A stretch of DNA of 64,000 nt from the NCBI GenBank assembly GCA_965204655.1, contig OZ241998.1, positions 62,001-126,000 on the forward strand, read 5' to 3'. The translations under genes and the position numbers were made by a program. Positions 24,918-33,451 of this stretch are shown here, piece by piece. The notes beneath the pieces are model-generated. The model was not told the DNA's origin. It saw nothing but the letters and a program-made list of their open reading frames with translations, and made no database searches. Origin of the DNA: CATQHL01 sp965204655 (GTDB taxonomy: Bacteria; Actinomycetota; Acidimicrobiia; Acidimicrobiales; CATQHL01). Every line of letters begins with the position of its first letter. Position 1 is the first letter of the stretch.

Positions 24918-26477
24918 TTACCGAGCCGTGGCGCGCCTCGGTGCCGGTACCTCGTAGTCGGGATAGTCGGGATGGGTAGGCGCAGCAGGCGGGGCTGTTG
25001 GCTGGGGATAAGCGGAAGCCGCTGGCTGGGCCGGAAGCGCAGGCTGAACGCTGGGTTGAGGTTGGGGATGCTGCGCCGGCAGGTGCGCGGGCGGGTAGGC
25101 GGCGGGCTGTGCGACGGGCTGTTGGGGGGGAGTCTGGGGTCTGTGGAACTGGGGTTGCGGCGGCGGGCTGGGGCTGGACGAAAAGAGCGGCTCGCCTAGA
25201 GACGTCGGATTGAAACCTGATGCGGCCAAGCGTGCCAGCGTCTCGCCGTCGGGCTTGAATGGGCGGGCGTAGACCGCCGTTCCGTCCGTTCCGGGCGCGA
25301 ACACTTCAGATGTGAGCACCTTGCCGTCTTCGTATCCGGTGACTTCCCTAATCGACGTGATGGCCCGGCGACCGTCTGGGAGTTTCTTTATATACACCAG
25401 CAGGTGCAGGACTTCCGCTATCTCCCGGAGCACAGAGTCGGGCGTTGGAGCGTCTGGGGAACGCTGTGCATAGATGAGGATCTTGTTAATGGCAGCTCGG
25501 GTGCTGCCCGCGTGGATGGTGCCTAAAGAGCCGTCATTGCCGATGCCCATCGCTTGAAGAAGCTGCATGACCTCGCCGCCGCGAACCTCCCCCACGATCA
25601 CTCGGTCGGGTGACATCCTCAGAGCTGCCTTTGCGAGGTCGTACATTGAGATCTCGCCTTTTCCTTCGGTGTTGGAGGTGCGGGTTTCCAGCGCCAGGGT
25701 GCGTTCATGCAAGCCGGAGGATTGAAGATGGAGTTCCAGGGTGTCTTCTATGGTCACGAGGAACTCGTGTTGAGGAACCTCAGACAGCAAAGACCGCAGC
25801 AAGGTAGTCTTTCCAGCGCCAGTGCCGCCGACGACGAGCAGGTTGGCCGGGTTGGGAGGGTGTATAGCAGCCCTCAGCACTTCTCGGGCTTGAGGGGAGA
25901 CGGTGCCTGCTTTTTCGAGAACGTCCAGCGATGACTGCAGCATGCGGTGGCGGCGGATGACCACTGAAGTCTGCTCTGCCACCGAAGTGATGGCGAAGAG
26001 CCTGTGCCCCGATGTTAAGCGCAAGTCCAGGATCGGAGCTGAGGTGTCGAAGCGTCTAGATGTGTGACCTGCGGTGGAGGCAAGATGGCGGATCATCATT
26101 ACCAACTCTTCCTCGCTGCCCGCCACCGACGGACCGGGGACGCGGTCGCCGTTTGCCAGCGACAGAATCACCTTGTCATGGCCGAGAACATGGATGTTCT
26201 CAACATCGGGACGATCCAGCAAGGGAGCCAACGAACCGCCTCCCATCAAACCTCTGACGCTCGCGTAGAAGTCTCTTCGCTCTCCTTCGTTGAGGGGCAT
26301 CTCTCCGGCTATGAGAGCCGAAGTGTCGCGCTCTTGGAGGATTCCGCTGGCGACCTCGTTAAGACGCCCCTCGATCTCCTCGCTGGAAAGTTTTTGGCGT
26401 TCGAGGTCTAAGTACTGTTCAAGCAGGGACTCGTGAAAGCGCCTGAACAGAGTCAGACCTGAACTGGTTTCTGTCAC
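24918..26477 (-). CDS. Tad pilus assembly ATPase (TadA/CpaF family) with Pro/Gln-rich tail
   Basis: A 519-residue cytosolic secretion ATPase that powers pilus assembly. Walker A is GGTGAGKTT, the Asp box is VTIEDTLEL, Walker B is DRVIVGEVRGGE and the His box is GTIHAGS. The N-terminal domain (about 1-160) with RHLASTAGHTSRRFD is usual for CpaF. The core ends near residue 415; about 100 more residues are rich in P, Q and A with no predicted fold, unlike typical CpaF. The GTG start at 26475-26477 has no strong ribosome site in view. It lies downstream of cpaE and upstream of tadB. Confidence 0.93.
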   Translation of the reverse strand: MTETSSGLTLFRRFHESLLEQYLDLERQKLSSEEIEGRLNEVASGILQERDTSALIAGEMPLNEGERRDFYASVRGLMGGGSLAPLLDRPDVENIHVLGHDKVILSLANGDRVPGPSVAGSEEELVMMIRHLASTAGHTSRRFDTSAPILDLRLTSGHRLFAITSVAEQTSVVIRRHRMLQSSLDVLEKAGTVSPQAREVLRAAIHPPNPANLLVVGGTGAGKTTLLRSLLSEVPQHEFLVTIEDTLELHLQSSGLHERTLALETRTSNTEGKGEISMYDLAKAALRMSPDRVIVGEVRGGEVMQLLQAMGIGNDGSLGTIHAGSTRAAINKILIYAQRSPDAPTPDSVLREIAEVLHLLVYIKKLPDGRRAITSIREVTGYEDGKVLTSEVFAPGTDGTAVYARPFKPDGETLARLAASGFNPTSLGEPLFSSSPSPPPQPQFHRPQTPPQQPVAQPAAYPPAHLPAQHPQPQPSVQPALPAQPAASAYPQPTAPPAAPTHPDYPDYEVPAPRRATAR

Positions 26478-26508
26478 TTGATAGTTCTCCAGGGACTCAT
26501 CGGCGTCG

Positions 26509-26678
26509 TCAACGCGGACGAGCGTTCAACTCGTCGAAGGCGCTTTCCAAATGCAATTCTAACGGACGCTTAGGTGTTTCCGATGGTCTAGGAAACTCCT
26601 CTTCGGTTCGTGGTTTCGCCTCGCTGGCGGCCCTGTCCGTGCAGTCGCGTGGCGGCATCTCGGAAGGAGCCGGTTTTT
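26509..26678 (-). other. open frame continuing cpaE after a possible +1 frameshift
   Basis: Removing one A from the run of six at 26674-26679 (T on the plus strand) shifts cpaE into a frame open to TGA at 26509. The tail then reads MEKPAPSEMPPRD and ends in ESAFDELNARPR, a Glu/Lys-rich C terminus that looks more coding-like than the GRQRGETTNRRGVS end of the unshifted frame. It may be a sequencing or assembly error, a real mutation, or programmed slippage. Confidence 0.4.
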
Positions 26679-28054
26679 TCCATGTCTGACAGAGGTGGAG
26701 GTTGAGGCGCTGGGGGTTCTTGGTGGATCGGCATCGCAGGGGGGGGCGAGTACTGAGGGGGAGGCGCCGGGGGCGGGGCAACTGGTGGCGCAGCGGTCTG
26801 TGGCGGCGCCGGCGGCGCCGGGGGGATGGCGGCGGTGTGTTGCGCAGGGGTTGGGGCGGCCCCCTGAGGCGTAGCTGCCGGGGGCGGAATCGCTCCAGGT
26901 TGGTGCGCGGGGGGTTCTTGGTAGATCGGCATTGGCGGGGGAGGTGGATATTGAGGGGGAGCGGGCGCAGGCGCAGGTGGTTGCAGCTCGGTCGTTGGCT
27001 GTTGGGGGTAGTGGTAAGGCGGGAGTTCAGCCGCGGTCGGGAAGGTCGCCGGTGGTGCTGGAGGAGGCGCAGCGGGTGCCTGCATATCCACGGGGAAATG
27101 CTGCGCGGGCGCGGGTGGCGTTAAGACGGGCGCGGGCGGCGTCATGACTGCTGTCGGTTCGGTGGCTGGGGCGGGAGGTGCTGCTTCGGCTTGCGCTGCT
27201 GAGGGCGGATCAGGTTGGGCGGCCGTGTCAGAGGGCTGCTCCGTAACCCGAGGCTCAGTCTCTTCCTCGTTCGCGGGGGTGGCGGAAACCTTTGCCGGAA
27301 CGCTGCGTCTCGGATATTCCGCTGGGTCCGGCATTGCGATGGGCAGGAGTTTGTCGGCAATCTGCCCGATCGCCTTCTGCCAGATCTTGTGCTTGCGTTT
27401 GGGCTTGCCCAGCAGGAAAGACAGGTCGGAGGAAATCTCCGAAGAGTCGGGAATAGAGCCGCACAACTTAAGCCCGCAGCTCGATTCCCATTCGCTTTCG
27501 CCCCAAGGGGAATCTCCGATGGTTACGGCACACCCAGGGGTTGCTCCGTCGGAGGCGTCTCCGCCGAATGTGTCTTTCATCAATTGGAGGTTTTTCAGAG
27601 AACTTACGGAATCGCCTCGGGCGACCACTAGAACTCCTGCTGCATTTGCCAACAACTTCTCGGCGGCGTTTTGAGGGCTGATTCGTCCGGCGTCGATGAT
27701 CACAGCCATTCCGTTTTCAGCAACCGTGCGGAGGTCGGATGCCCATTCGCCGAATGTTTCTATGATCCCTTTGGTGCCCATGGGGCTCGACGGGCAGGGC
27801 ATCACGTGCAGATTGGAGAACAAGATGTCTTGCGAGTGATCTATCAACTCCGCTTTGCGAACCGCAGCCCCGGCGGCGATGAAAGAGGCTGTCCCCGGAG
27901 TGAACTGGATTCCCAGTTGACGGCTGAGCGAGCCACCTGAAGGGTCGGCTTCCAGAATGAGCGCCTCCTGGCCAGAAGAAGCCCAGTGGGCAGCCATGTG
28001 GATAGCGGTCGTGGACGCCCCCGGGGAGCCCTCAGTGCTATAGACGATCAGCAT
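26588..28054 (-). CDS. CpaE/TadZ-like pilus localisation protein with Pro-rich tail
   Basis: A 488-residue protein. Residues 1-240 follow the SIMIBI ATPase fold of MinD/CpaE: IVYSTEGSPGAST at the N terminus, EADPSGGSLSRQLG, and MAVIIDAG. The P-loop is degenerate: GSPGASTT has no Lys where family members have GKT/S, so ATP hydrolysis is doubtful; several TadZ proteins are known to be atypical in this way. From residue 250 it is Pro/Ala/Gln-rich. TadZ/CpaE proteins place the pilus machine in the cell. A run of six A near the 3' end may hide a frameshift that would extend the product to 26509. It is followed by the pilus ATPase gene. Confidence 0.8.
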   Translation of the reverse strand: MLIVYSTEGSPGASTTAIHMAAHWASSGQEALILEADPSGGSLSRQLGIQFTPGTASFIAAGAAVRKAELIDHSQDILFSNLHVMPCPSSPMGTKGIIETFGEWASDLRTVAENGMAVIIDAGRISPQNAAEKLLANAAGVLVVARGDSVSSLKNLQLMKDTFGGDASDGATPGCAVTIGDSPWGESEWESSCGLKLCGSIPDSSEISSDLSFLLGKPKRKHKIWQKAIGQIADKLLPIAMPDPAEYPRRSVPAKVSATPANEEETEPRVTEQPSDTAAQPDPPSAAQAEAAPPAPATEPTAVMTPPAPVLTPPAPAQHFPVDMQAPAAPPPAPPATFPTAAELPPYHYPQQPTTELQPPAPAPAPPQYPPPPPMPIYQEPPAHQPGAIPPPAATPQGAAPTPAQHTAAIPPAPPAPPQTAAPPVAPPPAPPPQYSPPPAMPIHQEPPAPQPPPLSDMEKTGSFRDAATRLHGQGRQRGETTNRRGVS

Positions 28055-28163
28055 GATGGAATTCCTTCATGCACGCGCTGTCGTGCGCGCACGGCGTTGC
28101 ACTTTGCGACATGACCGAAAGTGTCTGCGTAGAGTCCGGTTGCGACTTCAAAAACAAGATTAT

Positions 28164-28949
28164 CTACGATTCCGGCAGTAGTTCCGTTCCAGATCCTTCT
28201 ATCCCCAAATCTTCTCCTAGGTCGAAGGGGATTGCCCCATTAGAGAGTGTATCTAGTGTTCCGTCTTGTACGTTCACGCCCAACTTCCATATTTTACGAT
28301 TGGAAGCACTCTTGTACTCGTCAATCATCGTCTGATATCTCCACGCTTCCTCGGGTGTGACAATATAGGTTAACTTGCCATTCTGCACGAAATCAAGTCT
28401 CAAGACTCCGATCAACCGAATAGGGGAAACTCCGGAGGCGCTGGGCGTCGAGCCGAACAGGGCGATTCTGTCACCGGTTTGTAACGTGCCAAAGGGGGCT
28501 TCCGCCTGGGGGATGGTGAGTTCTATAAGGACGTTGTCTGCTTCGCTTTCTCCTGAGAGAGGCGGAATCAAAAACATTCCCGGAGTCACCATCGTCCCTG
28601 CGGGTATGGTGCCTGTGGCCCACCTTCCGATCACGCTGCCCAACTGATTCGGTCTCAGGTAAGAAGCCTCTCCAGGATTGGCGTCGACGATGGTGAAGTC
28701 AGCCGCCGAAGCTATTTCCCACCTCCCAATGTTTCTTGCAGCAACTAGTACAGGTTGGTTTTGATTGAGGTTTTGGAGAATGAACCAGAAACCGAAAACG
28801 GAGGCTGCGACTAGTACGAGACCTATGATGAGCAGCCCACCTCTGACGTTGCCCTTTTTTTGTTTTGAGGCACCAGGAATGGTGACTTCCCGTTGCTGGG
28901 GCTTCGGAATGGCGGGAGCACTCCTGCCGGTTGGTGGAATGTTTGACAT
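28164..28949 (-). CDS. CpaB/RcpC-like pilus assembly protein (SAF domain)
   Basis: A 261-residue protein with a polar N terminus, one membrane helix (about 38-60, GGLLIIGLVLVAASVFGFWF) and an outer domain with the SAF pattern (VLVAARNIGRWEIASAADFT) found in CpaB/RcpC. In Gram-negatives this links pilus and secretin; no secretin gene is present here, as expected for a monoderm-type Tad system. The ATG at 28947-28949 has GAAGGG upstream. It is probably the first gene of the Tad operon, divergent from the prepilin peptidase with 240 bp between. Confidence 0.8.
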   Translation of the reverse strand: MSNIPPTGRSAPAIPKPQQREVTIPGASKQKKGNVRGGLLIIGLVLVAASVFGFWFILQNLNQNQPVLVAARNIGRWEIASAADFTIVDANPGEASYLRPNQLGSVIGRWATGTIPAGTMVTPGMFLIPPLSGESEADNVLIELTIPQAEAPFGTLQTGDRIALFGSTPSASGVSPIRLIGVLRLDFVQNGKLTYIVTPEEAWRYQTMIDEYKSASNRKIWKLGVNVQDGTLDTLSNGAIPFDLGEDLGIEGSGTELLPES

Positions 28950-29189
28950 TTGCCCTTCTGTCGGTTCGTGCCGGGCCTAGGTGAACTCAGGCGCGGAAGT
29001 AAAGAATAAACGGACTCTGCGAAAGTCGATGCCTGCCCTACGACAGCCAAACATGCTTAGGGCAGTGGTGTGATGCATGCTGGAGCACCAGAGTAAAAAA
29101 TTCTACAGGGAATTTGTGGGAGTAATGCGACTTTCAGCCAACGCAGAGTTCTTGATCTCGCCTAGGCAAGCCGACGGTCCTGAAGAGGC

Positions 29190-29681
29190 GTGATTTCCTC
29201 TGCACTTGTCCTGACGTCGTGCATCCTTTGGGGGGTAGCCGGAGTGTGGTTGGCGGTCGAGGATTGCCGAACTCGAAGCCTTCCCACGAAAATCATCTGG
29301 AGCGCTGCCGGAATCGTCTGGGTCTTTTACTCGGCGGCGTCTTTGATTGAGACTGATGCAAGCGGTCTGCTCGGGAGTGTCTTAGGAGGGCTCCTATGCA
29401 GTGCAGCCCTGGCGCTGGTGCACTTCCTGAACCCGGACTGGATGGGACGCGGCGACGTTCGACTTAGTGCGTTGAACGGTTTGCTGTGCGGCTGGTGGGG
29501 GTGGCAGACCGCCCTGATGGGGTTAGCAGCGGGCTTTGCGGCGGCGTTCCCCGCTGCGATCTGGGCTCTGGCTCGCGAGGGCTCAAATGCCCGTAGGCCG
29601 CTGGGGACTTACCTCGTAGCCGGCACGGCCGCCGTCGTGACTTGGGCAGCTATCTCAGGAGGGCTGATCCCGTTCCGCTGA
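29190..29681 (+). CDS. prepilin peptidase (A24 family, TadV/CpaA type)
   Basis: A 163-residue polytopic membrane aspartyl protease that removes the leader from pilins. The two catalytic Asp residues are visible: one in VEDCRTRSLPTK and one in GRGDVRLSA (the GxGD motif). The small size, without the N-terminal methyltransferase domain, is typical of Tad-associated peptidases. It is divergent from cpaB and is the only Tad gene on the plus strand. Confidence 0.87.
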   Translation: MISSALVLTSCILWGVAGVWLAVEDCRTRSLPTKIIWSAAGIVWVFYSAASLIETDASGLLGSVLGGLLCSAALALVHFLNPDWMGRGDVRLSALNGLLCGWWGWQTALMGLAAGFAAAFPAAIWALAREGSNARRPLGTYLVAGTAAVVTWAAISGGLIPFR

Positions 29682-29684
29682 CTC

Positions 29685-29720
29685 GGGGTGAGACGGGTGA
29701 GACGGGGGGGAGGGGGAGGG
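29685..29720 (+). other. G-quadruplex-type sequence between convergent genes
   Basis: Runs of G (GGGG, GGG, GGGGGGG, GGGGG, GGG) separated by 1-6 bases meet the G3+N1-7 pattern, with GTGAGACG repeated. It fills most of the 67-bp gap between the prepilin peptidase and the betaine-type binding protein stops. It could pause polymerase or simply be GC drift. Confidence 0.4.
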
Positions 29721-29748
29721 AGACCGCTGAGATCAATGAATTCGGCGT

Positions 29749-31185
29749 TCAGGCTGCGGCGCGCGCTTCGGTCAACCAGGCGTCTACCAATGTCCGATTG
29801 TCGGCTATCCACTCCGCTGCGTGGGTAGCGATGTCGGCTTCCGAATCTTCTCCTTGTCCGTATTCGACGTTTTGGAGGGCGATGTCGATGACGTCAATGG
29901 TGACAAGTTCGAAAAGTTTGGCTGCTGCCGGGTTGTCTGCCAGGAATTGGTTGTTGGCGACCACTCTTATGTCGGCAGGCTTGAAACCCATTTCGCAGGG
30001 TTGACTCGGGCACTGCTCAGCTGGCAAGGCAGCTGCTCCTCGCTGATCCAGGATGGCATTCGGAACACTTAACCAGTAGGCGTTCCGTCCTGGTATTAGT
30101 TCCGTGATGTAAGCGCTCGGAGTCCAGGTATAAGCAAGCACAGGATCGCCGTTGTTGAGGTGCTCTCGCTGTTCCTCCCAGAGAGTGTCGTAATCTCCCA
30201 TTATTTGTTCAATCGATCCGTCAAAGCCATTCAGAGTGAGTGTTTGCGCAATGATGGCTTGACAACCCCAGCCGTCGTCGCAGCCGGCCAAGTCTGCTTT
30301 GCCGTTTCCGTTGCGGTCCCAAGGGCCTGGATTGTTGGCGATGTCCGCTAGAGAACGAATGCCGAGTTCGTCTGCTGTCTTCTTGTCTACGAGGAAGCCC
30401 TGGAGTGCGCCTGAGGCTACTTGCAATCCGATCGGACTTACAAACTCCGCCGGCACCTGTTCGCCGCCCATCTCCTCAAGGAGGGTTTCGCTGGAGATGA
30501 AGATGTCATGGGCGGGGAACCAGCCGTTTACCCATAAATGGTATTCGCCCTTGGCGAGAGGGGCGTAAAAGTCTTCAGGCGAAAGGTCCGTTTCCTCGCT
30601 GAAGTCGTTCACGACGTATCCCAACTCTTCGAGAAGTTGCTTGAAGATATGCGCCTGCATGTAACCGGTGCTCCAGTTGGCGCGCCCCATGCGCACGTTT
30701 ATGCCCGCTCCGGGTCGGAGCGTGTCTTCGGAGGTCGGCGGCTCAACTGCCCCCCCAGCATTCGCCCCTCCGTTCGCTTGACTGACTGAGACCTCGATGT
30801 CAGTAAGAGAAGTAACTGCGGCTGCGATTCCCTCCTGGTCGCCTTCGGCGAGGGCGCGCGCCAGGGTTTCCACGGCGCTCGTTAGCGCCGAGAGTTGTTC
30901 TTGCGTCTGTTGAATCTGGGATCGCACGACTTGAAGTGAATCTTGGGCTTCCACGGCGTTTTCACGCGCCACTATGGCAATTTCACGCGCCCTGCCGTCG
31001 ATGGCTGAGCCGTCTGTTACTGCACAGGCGACAGTCAGCAAGGCTGAGAGAGAGAAGACGGCGCACAACCGCAGACGTATCGCCTTTCTTGCTCGCCTGT
31101 CTTTCTTGCCGACCAATTGGGTCTGTTCTTGTCTTGAAGCCAACGCAATCCTTCCGGCTACGTATGTTGTTGGTAAACAGCCCAT
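29749..31185 (-). CDS. orphan glycine betaine/choline-type ABC substrate-binding lipoprotein (OpuAC/ProX family)
   Basis: A 478-residue lipoprotein. The signal peptide ends at LLTVAC (about residue 54 from the most upstream ATG; a shorter TTG start at the LVGKKDRR segment is possible). A helical, probably coiled-coil stretch (about 65-125, QIQQTQEQLSALTSAVETL) precedes the binding domain. That domain carries RANWSTGYMQAHIFKQLL and VNGWFPAHD, typical of quaternary-amine receptors. No permease or ATPase gene is nearby. The stalk-like coiled coil is unusual for this family and may hold the domain away from the membrane or mediate oligomers. Confidence 0.87.
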   Translation of the reverse strand: MGCLPTTYVAGRIALASRQEQTQLVGKKDRRARKAIRLRLCAVFSLSALLTVACAVTDGSAIDGRAREIAIVARENAVEAQDSLQVVRSQIQQTQEQLSALTSAVETLARALAEGDQEGIAAAVTSLTDIEVSVSQANGGANAGGAVEPPTSEDTLRPGAGINVRMGRANWSTGYMQAHIFKQLLEELGYVVNDFSEETDLSPEDFYAPLAKGEYHLWVNGWFPAHDIFISSETLLEEMGGEQVPAEFVSPIGLQVASGALQGFLVDKKTADELGIRSLADIANNPGPWDRNGNGKADLAGCDDGWGCQAIIAQTLTLNGFDGSIEQIMGDYDTLWEEQREHLNNGDPVLAYTWTPSAYITELIPGRNAYWLSVPNAILDQRGAAALPAEQCPSQPCEMGFKPADIRVVANNQFLADNPAAAKLFELVTIDVIDIALQNVEYGQGEDSEADIATHAAEWIADNRTLVDAWLTEARAAA

Positions 31186-31265
31186 TCTAGTGCTGAACTG
31201 CTTTCTATCAATCGTCGCCGATTGCCGGAGTCATTGCGAATCATTCCGAATCGGTTCGGAGAGTT

Positions 31266-32993
31266 CTAGGACTCTCGCGCATTGCCAGGGGGAGCATCGG
31301 CTACGGCAGCTAATAGTCTCCGAGAGGCGTCGCTCAGCGGGACTTTCTCCGTTTTTTGGTTTGACCTTTCGGTGAGTTCTACGAATCCGGATGAGAGACT
31401 TCTTTGTCCTATCGTCAGCCGATAAGGAATGCCGATCAGTTCGGTGTCGCTGAACTTGACACCCGCGCGCAAATCGCGATCGTCTAGGAGAACGTCTGCT
31501 CCCGCCTTCCGCAACTCCTCGTAGAGATTCTCAGCGGTTTGGGCAACCTGATCGTCGTGTACCGCCAGCGGAACTACTACCGCCGAAAAGGGAGCTGCCG
31601 CAACCGGCCAGATCAAGCCCCGCTCGTCGTGATTGGTTTCGGCGATTGTGGCCATGGCGCGGCCTATTCCTATGCCGTAGCTTCCCATCGCTGGGGTTTG
31701 GCGAACTCCGTTCTCGTCCAGCACGGACACGTCAAAAGCCTCGGCGTAGCGTCTGCCCAGCTTGAAGATGTGGCCGGTCTCGATGCATCGGATCACCTCT
31801 AGTTTCTCACCACAGCGGGTGCACGGCTCACCCGCTTGCACCGTGCGGAAATCTCCCCAAGCCTCCACCGAGATGTCTCTAGCGACGTCGACGCCGCGCA
31901 AGTGGAAGTCGTCGATGTTGGCGCCCGTTACCAGGTTCCGCCGGCCGTTCAGAGAGTTGTCTGCCAGGACGGGGATACTGCTTACTCCCACGGCACCCAG
32001 ACTCCCAGGCGAGGCGCTCAGGGCGTCTATACATTCAGCGTCGGTTGCCGCTCGGGCGGTCGCAGCGGAGCAGGAGTCCAGGAGTTTCTGGACGTTCAAG
32101 TCGTGATCGCCGCGCAGCAGTACCAGAGTCGTCTCTTCGTCGATCACATAGACCAGGGTTTTGATCTGCCGCTGCGGCGGAGCGTCTTTGAAGGCTGCTG
32201 CGAGGTCGACGATGGTGCGTATTCCAGGAGTGGGGAACTTCTGAAGCGGAGCGTCGGGATCGTCTGGCGAGTCTGAGGGTTCGGAGACGGCGCGCTCCAG
32301 GTTGGCAGCGTATCCGCAGCCGCAACAGCGGGCGATGTCGTCTTCTCCGGCAGGAGAAGGAACCATGAACTCCACGCTGGCGCTTCCTCCCATGGCGCCC
32401 GAACTGGCTTCCACGGCGACAGCGGGCAGCCCTAGGCGTCTGAAGATGCGCTGATACGCCTTGCGGTGGAGTTCGAACGCCCGATCAAGACCTTCTTCGT
32501 TGAGGTCGATGCTGTAGGAGTCCTTCATTGCGAACTCTCGTACTCGCAGCAGGCCGCTCTTTGGTCTGGGCTCGTCGCGGAACTTGGTCTGAATCTGATA
32601 CCAGATCTGGGGGAGATCGCGGTAGGAGCGGAGTTCTCCCAAGAGAGTGGCGACTACCTCCTCATGGGTCATTCCCAGTGCATGGTCGTTGCCCCTGCGG
32701 TCTCGGAGCCGGAACATCTCTTCGCCCATTGCTTCCCAGCGTCCGCTGCGCTTCCACACCCAAGCCGGGTGAAGGGCCGGGAGCAGCGTCTCCTGAGCGC
32801 CGATTGCGTCCATCTCCTCAGAAACGATGGCAGCCACCTTCTTGTGGACACGCAAACCGAGAGGCAGAAGTGAGTAGTGCCCGGCATGAAGTTGTCTGAT
32901 GAAACCGCCGCGTAGCAGCAGTTGGTGGCTTGTTATGACGGCGTCCGCAGGCGCTTCCCTGAGTGTAGGGGCGAACAGATTTGACCAGCGCAT
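31266..32993 (-). CDS. proS: prolyl-tRNA synthetase, bacterial type with editing domain
   Basis: A 575-residue class II aminoacyl-tRNA synthetase that charges tRNA-Pro in the cytosol. I chose ATG 32991-32993: AAGGAGG lies 6 bases upstream and it removes 31 residues that match nothing. The class II motifs are present: motif 2 around FRDEPRPKSGLLRVREFAMKD, and motif 3 GSYGIGIGR. The central insertion (about 235-390, containing IDEETTLVLLRGDHDLN) is the editing domain that clears Ala-tRNA-Pro. Length equals the E. coli enzyme. Its gene is separated by 80 bp from the downstream binding-protein gene. Confidence 0.96.
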   Translation of the reverse strand: MRWSNLFAPTLREAPADAVITSHQLLLRGGFIRQLHAGHYSLLPLGLRVHKKVAAIVSEEMDAIGAQETLLPALHPAWVWKRSGRWEAMGEEMFRLRDRRGNDHALGMTHEEVVATLLGELRSYRDLPQIWYQIQTKFRDEPRPKSGLLRVREFAMKDSYSIDLNEEGLDRAFELHRKAYQRIFRRLGLPAVAVEASSGAMGGSASVEFMVPSPAGEDDIARCCGCGYAANLERAVSEPSDSPDDPDAPLQKFPTPGIRTIVDLAAAFKDAPPQRQIKTLVYVIDEETTLVLLRGDHDLNVQKLLDSCSAATARAATDAECIDALSASPGSLGAVGVSSIPVLADNSLNGRRNLVTGANIDDFHLRGVDVARDISVEAWGDFRTVQAGEPCTRCGEKLEVIRCIETGHIFKLGRRYAEAFDVSVLDENGVRQTPAMGSYGIGIGRAMATIAETNHDERGLIWPVAAAPFSAVVVPLAVHDDQVAQTAENLYEELRKAGADVLLDDRDLRAGVKFSDTELIGIPYRLTIGQRSLSSGFVELTERSNQKTEKVPLSDASRRLLAAVADAPPGNARES

Positions 32994-33118
32994 CACTTCC
33001 TCCTTGGTTCGCCGGAGGCTATCCGCATCCAACTCTGGGAAGTCAAACCCAACATTCCTCCCAACAAGGACTCCGTAGAGGTGCAAACGAACTTCCTAGG
33101 GACAAGTCTAAGAAATTC

Positions 33119-33196
33119 AAAAAAATTTGGTCAACGGCCAAACTTAAAAAAATTTTAGTCAACTGTAGAAACTGAAAAATTTGGGCAACTGTAACT
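33119..33196. repeat. three AT-rich direct repeats of 27-29 bp
   Basis: A-tracts of 7, 7 and 5 begin at 33119, 33146 and 33175, each followed by T3-4 and a GTCAAC or GGCAAC motif. The period is close to three helical turns, so the tracts would bend DNA in the same direction. They lie 125-200 bp upstream of proS and may form its upstream promoter element or a binding array. Confidence 0.6.
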
Positions 33197-33199
33197 GTT

Positions 33200-33249
33200 C
33201 TCTCCCCGCCCCCCCCTAAAGGGGGGGGGGGGGGGGGGGGCGGGAGAGA
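33200..33249. repeat. C8-TAAA-G20 inverted repeat
   Basis: CTCTCCCCG and eight C are followed by TAAA, then 20 consecutive G (33221-33240) and CGGGAGAG. The arms pair with one unmatched C. A 20-base G run is rare in bacterial genomes and is prone to slippage. There is no T-run, so it is not a standard terminator. The length may be an assembly approximation. Confidence 0.8.
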
Positions 33250-33421
33250 GTTGGGAGAGTTACGGTACGGTACTAGGTACTGTCTTTGAGGTATCTGCCC
33301 GACATCTCAGGATGCCTTATGCCATGTACTCTCCGGAATTTCCCCTTTCATTCTCCTGGCCACCCTTAACCTGCTCCCTTGATTCTGGTTTCGGAACGAG
33401 CACTTTGAAAGCAACATTTGC

Positions 33422-33451
33422 TTGAAAACGGCAATAGGGTGCATCTAAATT
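33422..33451 (+). promoter_or_regulatory. candidate promoter for the sugar ABC operon
   Basis: TTGAAA (33422-33427) and TAAATT (33446-33451) are separated by 18 bp, resembling a sigma-70-type promoter, 87 bp before the binding-protein start. The ribosome site AAGAAGGGAG lies just before ATG 33539. Confidence 0.35.

Noticed and set aside
26674..26684. Classical -1 slippery heptamer in cpaE
   Set aside because: The frame is GAA AAA ACC and the open continuation needs a +1 shift, so the standard X-XXY-YYZ mechanism does not apply.
33200..33249. The C8/G20 inverted repeat as an ordinary terminator
   Set aside because: It has no T-run on either strand and lies upstream of both divergent genes rather than after a gene.
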